This document shows, piece by piece, positions 32,788 through 38,916 of a DNA stretch of 38,916 nucleotides (its first letter is position 1; every line of letters begins with the position of its first letter). The notes beneath the pieces were generated by a model. That model saw only the letters and a program-made list of their open reading frames with translations. It made no database searches and was not told the origin of the DNA. Origin of the DNA: Faecalibacterium sp. (GTDB taxonomy: Bacteria > Bacillota > Clostridia > Oscillospirales > Ruminococcaceae). A program made the translations under genes and the position numbers. The DNA is taken from NCBI GenBank assembly GCA_029264955.1, contig JARHYC010000023.1, positions 1 to 38,916 on the forward strand. Reading direction: 5' to 3'.

Positions 32788-32975
32788 TTGCAATATTCTC
32801 TACCCCTTCCGGTATGTGATTCTTCCGGGAGGATTTTTCTTTTTATACGAGTTCATGCAACACAGCATATAACAAAATCGAATCCTCTTTTCATACGTTC
32901 ACGCAAGCTATCGTCTTTTTCTCTTAGAAACGCTGCTTTCAAAGGCATTGGACCATATCTTTTTGCTGTACATTA

Positions 32976-32984
32976 TGGTATAAT
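32976..32984 (+). promoter_or_regulatory. Extended -10 promoter of metG
   Basis: TGGTATAAT. The leader of about 85 nt can form either GCCC-TTGC-GGGC (33003-33014) or TTTGCC/GGCAAA (33000-33005 with 33020-33025), and GGCTG/CAGCC (33016-33037). Confidence 0.65.
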
Positions 32985-33075
32985 ATTTACTTGTATTGGT
33001 TTGCCCTTGCGGGCAGGCTGGCAAATTTCAGGCAGCCGTTCCATTCGCGGCGCCGCTTTGAAAGGAAAGATATCC

Positions 33076-35055
33076 ATGGAAAAGAAAAAATTCTACATCA
33101 CGACCCCGATTTATTATCCCAGTGATAAACTGCACATCGGCCACAGCTACACCACTGTCGCTTGTGATGCTCTGGCACGCTACAAGCGTATGCAGGGCTA
33201 CGATGTTATGTTCCTGACCGGTACCGACGAGCACGGCCAGAAAATTCAGGACAAGGCTGCTGATAAGGGCGTGACTCCCAAGGAGTATGTGGACGAGATC
33301 GTTGCCGGCGTAAAAGAATTATGGAAGAAGATGGACGTCAGCTATGACCGCTTCATCCGTACCACCGACGAATACCATGTCCAGGCTGTACAGAACATCT
33401 TCACCCAGCTGTATGAGCAGGGCGATATCTACAAGAGCACCTACAAGGGTATGTACTGCAAGCCTTGTGAAAGCTTCTGGACCGAAGCTCAGCTGGTTGA
33501 TGGCAAGTGCCCCGACTGTGGCGGCCCCGTTTACGAGGCAGAGGAAGAAGCATATTTCTTCCGTACCAGCAAGTATGCTGACCGTATCCTGCAGTGGTAC
33601 GAGGAGCACCCGGATTTCATCCAGCCCGCTACTCGCCGCAATGAGATGATTGCCTTCATCAAGCAGGGTCTGCAGGATACCTGTGTTTCCCGTACTTCTG
33701 TGTCCTGGGGCATTCAGGTTCCCTTTGATCCTAAACACACCATCTATGTCTGGATTGACGCACTAAGCAACTATATCACCGCTCTGGGCTACGGCAATGA
33801 CGCTCACGACGATTTCCAGAAGTACTGGCCTGCTAACATCCACATGGTCGGTAAAGAAATCCTGCGTTTCCACACCATCATCTGGCCTGCTATGCTGATG
33901 GCTCTGGACCTGCCCCTGCCCCAGAAAGTATTCGGTCACGGCTGGCTTCTGCTCAGCGGCGGTAAGATGTCCAAGTCCAAGGGCAACGTCATCGATCCCG
34001 TCAAGCTGTGCGACCGCTATGGCGTCGACGCTGTGCGTTACTTCCTGTTGCGTGAGGTCCCCTTCGGCAACGATGGCACCTTCACCAACGAAGCACTGAT
34101 CAACCGCATCAACACTGACCTAGCCAACGACATGGGTAACCTGCTGAGCCGTACCGTCGCTATGTGCGAGAAGTACTTTGGCGGCACTGTCACCGCTAAC
34201 GGTCAGGCTGACACTCTGGACGACAACCTGAATGAGATGCTGGCTGCTATGCCCGGTAAGGTTGACGCTGCTATGGAAGCTTTGGACGTACCCCAGGCTC
34301 TGATTGCTATTTTTGAGGTCATCCAGCGCGCTAATAAGTACATTGACGAAACCGCCCCCTGGGTTCTGGCTAAGAGCGAAGAAAACAAGGCTCGTCTGGA
34401 AATGGTTATGTACAACCTGTGTCATGTGCTGCACACTGTCACCGTACTGATGCAGGCTTACCTGCCCAACACCGCACCCAAGATGGCCGAGCAGCTGGGT
34501 CTGTCTGCTGAGGAGCTGGATTACAACAACCTGTCTGCTGCTCCGGCACAGTACACCGTCCACAAGGGCGAAGCACTGTTCCCCCGTATCGACGTAGCAA
34601 AGGAAATCGCTTACCTGGAAGCTGAAGATGCACGCCGCAAGGCAGAAGCTGAAGCTGCCGCTGCTGCAAAAAAGGCTGCTGAGGATGCTAAGAATGCACC
34701 TGCTGAGCCTATCGAGCACGAGCCCGAAATCAGCTTTGATGATTTCTGTAAGGTTGAGCTGCTGGTTGGCGAGATCCGCAAGTGCGAAACCATGCAGGAG
34801 AGCAAGAAACTGCTGCACCTGACCGTATTCGACGGCGAGCGTGAGCGCTGCATCCTGTCCGGTATTGCAAAGTGGTACAAGCCGGAAGACCTGATTGGCA
34901 AGAAGATCGGTATTGTAGCTAACCTGGCTCCCCGCCCCATGATGAAGGGCAAGTATGTGAGCGAAGGCATGATTTTCGCTGCTGACACCGCTGATGGCGG
35001 CTGTGCAATCCCCTTCTATCCGGACAGCGTCGCAGCTGGCAGCCGTATTCACTAA
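33076..35055 (+). CDS. metG: Methionyl-tRNA synthetase with C-terminal tRNA-binding domain
   Basis: Class I synthetase charging initiator and elongator tRNA-Met. The 659-residue product has HIGH at 20-23 (KLHIGHSYTT), a zinc knuckle with two CxxC pairs (about 128-147), KMSKS at about 297-301, the anticodon-binding helices, an Ala/Lys-rich linker (about 515-545), and a C-terminal EMAPII/Trbp111 domain (KLLHLTVFDG, CILSGI, APRPMMKGKYVSEGMIF). This domain resembles the one fused to LysRS at the start of the window. The start at 33076 follows AAAGGAA. tatD follows after 3 nt. Confidence 0.96.
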   Translation: MEKKKFYITTPIYYPSDKLHIGHSYTTVACDALARYKRMQGYDVMFLTGTDEHGQKIQDKAADKGVTPKEYVDEIVAGVKELWKKMDVSYDRFIRTTDEYHVQAVQNIFTQLYEQGDIYKSTYKGMYCKPCESFWTEAQLVDGKCPDCGGPVYEAEEEAYFFRTSKYADRILQWYEEHPDFIQPATRRNEMIAFIKQGLQDTCVSRTSVSWGIQVPFDPKHTIYVWIDALSNYITALGYGNDAHDDFQKYWPANIHMVGKEILRFHTIIWPAMLMALDLPLPQKVFGHGWLLLSGGKMSKSKGNVIDPVKLCDRYGVDAVRYFLLREVPFGNDGTFTNEALINRINTDLANDMGNLLSRTVAMCEKYFGGTVTANGQADTLDDNLNEMLAAMPGKVDAAMEALDVPQALIAIFEVIQRANKYIDETAPWVLAKSEENKARLEMVMYNLCHVLHTVTVLMQAYLPNTAPKMAEQLGLSAEELDYNNLSAAPAQYTVHKGEALFPRIDVAKEIAYLEAEDARRKAEAEAAAAAKKAAEDAKNAPAEPIEHEPEISFDDFCKVELLVGEIRKCETMQESKKLLHLTVFDGERERCILSGIAKWYKPEDLIGKKIGIVANLAPRPMMKGKYVSEGMIFAADTADGGCAIPFYPDSVAAGSRIH

Positions 35056-35058
35056 GCT

Positions 35059-35874
35059 ATGGGGCCGATTTTTGATACCCACGCTCATTACACTTCGGAC
35101 GCTTTTGATGCCGATCGAGACGTGGTTTTATCTGGGCTGCCCGACAAGGGTATCTCCGGCATTTGCGAACAATCGACCAGCAGCGCTGACGCTGCCTTTT
35201 GTGTCGAGCTTGCTAACAAATATCCTTATATTTGGGCAGCTGTAGGTATCCACCCGGAAAGCCTTCTGCCCAAAGGCAGCTGTGATGATGCAATGCTTGC
35301 ACCTACTATTACCGTCTATGGCGGCGATTGGGAGGCAGAATTGCGTGACCTGATGCCGCTGTTTGAAAATAAGCGTGTGGTTGCTGTGGGCGAATGTGGT
35401 CTGGACTATCATTGGCCTGTACCCAAAGATGCACAGCTCGCCCTGTTTGAAGCACAACTCCGGCTTGCACGAGAGCTAGATAAACCCATCATCGTGCATG
35501 ACCGCGAGGCGCACGCCGAAGTCTATGCCCTCCTGCGCAAGTACAAACCGAAAGGTATCATTCACTGCTATTCCGGCAGCGCTGACGATGCTGTCTGGCT
35601 GACCCAGCAGGGTATGTATCTGGGCTTTGGTGGCGCCTGCACCTGGAAAGGTGCAAAACGCGCGCTGAAATCCATTGACGCCGTCCCTGTGGAGCAGATT
35701 TTACTGGAAACCGACTGTCCCTATATGGCGCCGGATGGTTTCCGCGGTCAGCGCTGTGATTCGTCCATGCTCACACGGGTGAGCGAAGTTATTGCCGAGC
35801 GAAAGGGTTACACACCCGACGCAATATATAAAATCACCGACGAGAATGCCCGCCGGGTGTTCCAAATTCCGTGA
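35059..35874 (+). CDS. tatD: TatD-family metal-dependent hydrolase
   Basis: A 271-residue TIM-barrel amidohydrolase-like DNase/phosphoesterase. Metal ligands H8-x-H10 (FDTHAHY), GECGLDYH, PIIVHDREA, HCYSGS and ETDCPYMAP are all present. It starts 3 nt after the metG stop, so it is coupled to metG, an arrangement seen in many Firmicutes. The precise substrate is not established by sequence; TatD proteins are Mg-dependent 3-prime exonucleases. Confidence 0.93.
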   Translation: MGPIFDTHAHYTSDAFDADRDVVLSGLPDKGISGICEQSTSSADAAFCVELANKYPYIWAAVGIHPESLLPKGSCDDAMLAPTITVYGGDWEAELRDLMPLFENKRVVAVGECGLDYHWPVPKDAQLALFEAQLRLARELDKPIIVHDREAHAEVYALLRKYKPKGIIHCYSGSADDAVWLTQQGMYLGFGGACTWKGAKRALKSIDAVPVEQILLETDCPYMAPDGFRGQRCDSSMLTRVSEVIAERKGYTPDAIYKITDENARRVFQIP

Positions 35875-35888
35875 GGAGGAACTTATTT

Positions 35889-36122
35889 ATGAAAGCACGT
35901 ATTCCTATGCACCGCGAGTTCATCATTTCTTTCCCCGAAGGCGTAAGCCAGGAGCAGGAGGCTGAAGGCTGGGAAAAGCTGCAGGCTATTGTTGAGGACT
36001 ACAAGAAGAGCCACAACGGCGGTTCGATCTATGAGCCCACTTTTATCGAGGATTGTGAGCCTGCTGTTAAGGCTCTACAGGAGACCTACAAGTTCGAGTA
36101 CACCATCGAGCTGGTAAAGTAA
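35889..36122 (+). CDS. 77-residue protein of unknown function
   Basis: Small acidic soluble protein starting MKARIPMHREFIISFPEGV, with no signal peptide or membrane segment. A helix-rich middle (EQEAEGWEKLQAIVEDYKKS) and an EYTIELVK end suggest a compact alpha/beta fold. GTGAGGAGGA lies 8-10 nt before ATG and overlaps the tatD stop, so it is part of the metG-tatD unit. I do not recognise a family. Confidence 0.82.
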   Translation: MKARIPMHREFIISFPEGVSQEQEAEGWEKLQAIVEDYKKSHNGGSIYEPTFIEDCEPAVKALQETYKFEYTIELVK

Positions 36123-36148
36123 TCTGCGGATTCTGAAAAAGAACCGTA

Positions 36149-36190
36149 AAAAAGAGGTTCGGAACTTTTGCAAGTTCCGAACCTCTTTTT
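36149..36190. terminator. Bidirectional terminator after the metG-tatD unit
   Basis: 19-bp perfect stem AAAAAGAGGTTCGGAACTT (36149-36167) and its complement (36172-36190) around TTGC. It also serves the converging minus-strand gene. Confidence 0.93.
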
Positions 36191-36200
36191 CATACATTCC

Positions 36201-37025
36201 TTATTTTGCAGGCTCTGTGCTGGGCTGTACACTGCTTGCAGTATCTTCACCGTTTACGCCGGCAATGATAGCATCTTCGGTGCTCTGCTCTTCCACAGGC
36301 TTCGCACTGGGCGTAGCCGTAGGTTTAACATCAGCCTTCTTGTCGCTGTTCTGCAGGCTGGTTAAATACCAGTTACCATTCGTGCTGGAGAAGATATAGT
36401 CCATATACTTCACCGGCTCATCGCTGGGGGTCGTGGTCAAATCGGTTTCGTCTGCATTGGGGATATAGCCTACTGTGACATACAGCTGACCGGAACGCTT
36501 AAACATATCCACTACACGCGGTGTGTAAGAGCTTACCATACTGGTGACAGGAATCAAATAGCACTGACGCGCATCATCAAAGATAATCGTCATGTCATCT
36601 TCACCATCAAAGCTGCGGTGCTCCATCTTAAAACTAGGGCCCAGCAGACGGGTCAAATAAGCATCTACTTCCACAGCGGGCAGCAATGCCATGTCGGTTT
36701 CCTCATCACGCGTATAAGTAGACAAGCCGTACTCCGTATCCAGAATATCATATACGGTACCCCACACAGCAGCACTGCGCAGTGTAGCATCATTCATATT
36801 TGCAATACTGTCAAAGGGCAGCGGATCAAACATGACCATGCCTTCCAAACGGTTTTCGTACAAAGTATACTCTTCGCTCTGATCAAACAGAGACACGATG
36901 CCGTCCTTCATCGTCTTGATTACGGTCCAGAGGCCGATCATAACAAAAACGCAGATCAGGACGCCCCACATCTGCCGACGACGCCGACGATGGTTGCGAG
37001 CCTGTTCTTCTTTTGAAATCGTCAT
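36201..37025 (-). CDS. Membrane-anchored protein of unknown function
   Basis: A 274-residue protein with a very basic N-terminus (RNHRRRRRQMW), one transmembrane helix (about residues 19-38), an extracytoplasmic domain, and a Thr/Pro/Ser-rich tail (about 225-274) like a wall-spanning linker. The domain has alternating strands (YVTVGYIPNADETD, MDYIFSSTNGNWYLTSLQN) reminiscent of NTF2-like accessory domains, but I do not recognise it. Start at 37025 follows AAGGAG. Single gene with its own promoter. Confidence 0.82.
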   Translation of the reverse strand: MTISKEEQARNHRRRRRQMWGVLICVFVMIGLWTVIKTMKDGIVSLFDQSEEYTLYENRLEGMVMFDPLPFDSIANMNDATLRSAAVWGTVYDILDTEYGLSTYTRDEETDMALLPAVEVDAYLTRLLGPSFKMEHRSFDGEDDMTIIFDDARQCYLIPVTSMVSSYTPRVVDMFKRSGQLYVTVGYIPNADETDLTTTPSDEPVKYMDYIFSSTNGNWYLTSLQNSDKKADVKPTATPSAKPVEEQSTEDAIIAGVNGEDTASSVQPSTEPAK

Positions 37026-37078
37026 TTTTTGTTCTCCTTACGCGGTATTGGGCACAATGCCCTAACTTACATACTGAC

Positions 37079-37107
37079 AGTATATCACAGCAAATCATCC
37101 TGCGCAA
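37079..37107 (-). promoter_or_regulatory. Promoter of the membrane-anchored protein gene
   Basis: Minus strand: TTGCGC (37102-37107), a 17-nt spacer, TATACT (37079-37084), extended -10 (TGA before it). Confidence 0.82.
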
Positions 37108-37137
37108 ACAAGTTGTTGTGGTAATTTTATGAAAACG

Positions 37138-37146
37138 TGATACAAT
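37138..37146 (+). promoter_or_regulatory. Extended -10 promoter of the threonine aldolase gene
   Basis: TGATACAAT, about 42 nt before the start. No clear -35. Confidence 0.6.
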
Positions 37147-37188
37147 AATACTTGTTTCTGTCATTTTAAATTATCGGAGGTTCCTGAT

Positions 37189-38235
37189 ATGATCCGTTTC
37201 TGCAACGACTACAGCGAAGGATGCCATCCCTCGATTTTTGAGGCTATGGCACATGCTAATATGGAAGGCAATCCTGGCTATTCGACCGACTCGCACACCG
37301 CTCACGCAAAAGAACTGATTTGCGCCGCCGCACAGTGCCCCGACGCCGACGTGCATATTATGGTAGGCGGAACCCAAACCAATACCGTAGCTCTTTCCGC
37401 TTTTCTGCGCCCTTGGGAGGCAGCGATTGCTGCTGACACCGGCCATATCTGTGTTCATGAAACCGGCGCTATTGAGGCAAGCGGTCACAAATGTATCGCC
37501 TGCCCCAATGTGGACGGCAAACTGACCCCCGATGCCATCCGCAAAGCTTATGCAGAACACAACTGTGTACATATGCCTCTGCCTGCTTTGGTCTATATCA
37601 GCCAGACCACTGAACTGGGTACCCTGTATACTTTCGATGAACTGAAGGCCCTGCGTGCGGTTTGCGATGAACTGGGTCTGATTTTCTACATTGACGGTGC
37701 ACGTCTGGGCAGCGCACTGGCTACCGAGCAGATTACGCTGCCCCAGCTGGCCCAGGTTGCTGACGCTTTCTACATCGGCGGCACCAAGAACGGCGCTCTG
37801 TTTGGTGAAGCATTGGTCATCTGCAATAACCGTCTGAAAGAAGGCTTCCGTTACAATATCAAGCAGCGCGGTGCATTGCTGGCTAAAGGCTGGATGCTGG
37901 CTGTTCAGTTTGAAGTGCTGATGCAGAACGATATGCAGCTGTTTTTGGAGTTGGGCCGTCATGCCAACGAGCAGTCGGTCCGCCTGCGTGATGGCATTGC
38001 TGCACTGGGTTACACTTTCACCAACCACAGCGATTCCAACCAGCAGTTTGTGATTTTTCCGGATGCTGTCGTAGCTGCACTGGAAAATGACTTTGGCTTT
38101 GAAGCACAGTACAAGCCTGATGATACCCACACCGTTGAGCGTTTGGTCACCAGCTGGGGTACTCGTCCCGAAGATGTAGACGCATTTTTGTCTGCACTGG
38201 CTGATGTCACGGCAAGGCTGAATCAGAACGGCTAA
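37189..38235 (+). CDS. Threonine aldolase family PLP enzyme
   Basis: A 348-residue fold-type I PLP enzyme of the low-specificity L-threonine aldolase (beta-eliminating lyase) family: cleaves threonine or allo-threonine to glycine and acetaldehyde. It has FCNDYSEGCHPSIFEAM, GGTQTNTVALSA (PLP phosphate region), HETGAIEASGHK, YIDGARLGSAL with the PLP-pairing Asp, and the Schiff-base lysine in GGTKNGAL (about residue 200). The ribosome site is CGGAGG. Stereospecificity cannot be read from sequence. Confidence 0.9.
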   Translation: MIRFCNDYSEGCHPSIFEAMAHANMEGNPGYSTDSHTAHAKELICAAAQCPDADVHIMVGGTQTNTVALSAFLRPWEAAIAADTGHICVHETGAIEASGHKCIACPNVDGKLTPDAIRKAYAEHNCVHMPLPALVYISQTTELGTLYTFDELKALRAVCDELGLIFYIDGARLGSALATEQITLPQLAQVADAFYIGGTKNGALFGEALVICNNRLKEGFRYNIKQRGALLAKGWMLAVQFEVLMQNDMQLFLELGRHANEQSVRLRDGIAALGYTFTNHSDSNQQFVIFPDAVVAALENDFGFEAQYKPDDTHTVERLVTSWGTRPEDVDAFLSALADVTARLNQNG

Positions 38236-38253
38236 TCTTATAGGCTGTAATAG

Positions 38254-38289
38254 AAAACGGCGTACCTCACACGAGGTACGCCGTTTTTT
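38254..38289. terminator. Bidirectional terminator, threonine aldolase / ArsC-like gene
   Basis: AAAACGGCGTACCTC (38254-38268), loop ACAC, and its complement (38273-38287), followed by T. Confidence 0.93.
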
Positions 38290-38292
38290 AGC

Positions 38293-38634
38293 TTATTCCC
38301 ACTTTTCCCATACTTCGGGAGCATAGCCAATGGTAGCCTGTTTTCCGTTGCGCACAATGGGCAAACGCAGAAGCTGCTGGTTTTCAAACAGTTTATCTTC
38401 TTTCTGATACTCGATCAGACACTGATACAGCGCCAACGTCTGTTTATCCTTTGCCGCCGGGTCTACCATGTTATCATAGCCGCCCACAGCACGCTTTACG
38501 TTATCAAACTCACCCCGGCTCATGGGCTTTTCCTTGATATCTACAAAGTGGAATTTTACGCCCCGCTCCTTAAACCAGCGCTGGGCTTTTTTCGTATCGA
38601 AACTTTTATTGGTACCGAAGATTTGAATATTCAT
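38293..38634 (-). CDS. ArsC/Spx-family thioredoxin-fold protein lacking the catalytic cysteine
   Basis: A 113-residue member of the ArsC/YffB/Spx family, thioredoxin-like fold (MNIQIFGTNKSFDTKKAQRW and LLRLPIVRNGKQATIGY with the cis-Pro loop). The position of the family cysteine reads Ser11 (TNKSFDTKKA), and the only Cys is mid-protein, so an ordinary arsenate reductase mechanism is excluded. Start at 38634 follows AAAGGAG. A transcriptional Spx role is not supported, since the CxxC and the Spx polymerase-binding features are not evident. Function open. Confidence 0.84.
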   Translation of the reverse strand: MNIQIFGTNKSFDTKKAQRWFKERGVKFHFVDIKEKPMSRGEFDNVKRAVGGYDNMVDPAAKDKQTLALYQCLIEYQKEDKLFENQQLLRLPIVRNGKQATIGYAPEVWEKWE

Positions 38635-38737
38635 ACTCGGGCTCCTTTTCCTTTGATGGTTTTATCATACCACAAAATCCCAGCAGTATAAACCCTTGTG
38701 GGCTGGGCACACTATCTCCAGCAAAGGAGTGATTCAA

Positions 38738-38916
38738 ATGCAGGCTTTTGTTGATCCGACTTTATGTATTGGCTGTACCCAATGCGCCAGTACCTGTCCG
38801 GAGGTTTTCCACATGGAGGAAAATCTCGCTTATCCGATGGAGGGTCAAATTCCGGATGCGTACAATGCACAGACTGTCCAGGCCGAGCAGGGCTGTCCTG
38901 TAGGCGCCATCTCACT
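38738..38916 (+). CDS. 4Fe-4S ferredoxin, truncated by window end
   Basis: The first 59 residues of a small ferredoxin: MQAFVDPTLCIGCTQCASTC, PEVFHMEE, with CxxCxxC, a fourth Cys followed by Pro, and a later Cys-Pro-Val (GCPVGAI) of the usual second segment. It has AAAGGAG 8 nt before ATG. The 3-prime end lies beyond the window. Low-potential electron carrier; partner unknown. Confidence 0.9.
   Translation, partial: MQAFVDPTLCIGCTQCASTCPEVFHMEENLAYPMEGQIPDAYNAQTVQAEQGCPVGAIS

Noticed and set aside
1-38916. CRISPR arrays, insertion sequences, prophage, tRNA genes
   Set aside because: No regular short repeats with spacers, no transposase or integrase frames, and no cloverleaf sequences were seen on either strand.

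Overview
The window reads as chromosomal DNA of a low-to-mid GC anaerobic Firmicute, most likely class Clostridia, order Oscillospirales (the Faecalibacterium/Gemmiger/Subdoligranulum kind of organism). The grounds are the type III glutamine synthetase, the asp23-yloV-recG order, the ywiB-argS pair, class II LysRS and MetRS that both end in a tRNA-binding domain, strong GGAGG ribosome binding sites and TTGACA/TATAAT-type promoters, several of them with an extended -10. Genus is an inference. I see no tRNA, rRNA operon, insertion sequence or CRISPR array.

Layout. 1-7283: lysS, greA and an EF-G-like GTPase on the minus strand, a dCMP deaminase on the plus strand, and a beta-CASP metallo-beta-lactamase protein on the minus strand. 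7440-10475: typA and a self-contained sdpR-sdpI repressor/membrane pair whose promoter lies between two matching inverted repeats. 10601-15412: an anchored SGNH hydrolase and a CYTH protein (minus), glnA type III (plus), a 37-residue protein and a CBS protein (minus). 15636-20206: a structured leader, then asp23-like, a fakA/yloV-like gene and recG. 20329-23103: a phosphoesterase, a D,D-carboxypeptidase homologue that has lost all three catalytic motifs, and a lipoprotein with a probable frameshift. 23386-26861: ribosomal and transcription genes on the minus strand, in transcription order rpmG-secE-nusG-rplK-rplA, then rplJ-rplL behind their own promoter and L10 leader. rpoB does not follow rplL. 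27229-31543: ddl, murI, a DUF1934 gene and argS on the plus strand. 33076-36122: metG, tatD and a small unknown gene. 36201-38916: a membrane protein (minus), threonine aldolase (plus), an ArsC/Spx-like protein without the catalytic cysteine (minus), and the start of a ferredoxin (plus).

The most interesting stretch is 31.86-32.79 kb, between argS and metG. It has no protein-length reading frame but has an extended -10 promoter, about 0.9 kb of nested and long-range complementarity, GNRA-capped hairpins, two imperfect tandem copies of a roughly 235-nt unit at a 260-nt spacing, and a strong intrinsic terminator. I read it as a large ornate non-coding RNA made of a 5-prime domain plus a duplicated domain. 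Embedded in it, at the same places in both copies, are very short start-stop frames behind Shine-Dalgarno-like sequences (ATG-TAC-TAG, ATG-TTC-TAG and two of 12-13 codons), so a micro-ORF reading must also be considered. I cannot match it from memory to a named RNA class.

Functionally the rest is mostly housekeeping: translation (lysS, argS, metG, typA, ribosomal proteins), cell wall (ddl, murI, the carboxypeptidase homologue), nitrogen assimilation (glnA), DNA repair (recG) and nucleotide metabolism (dCMP deaminase).
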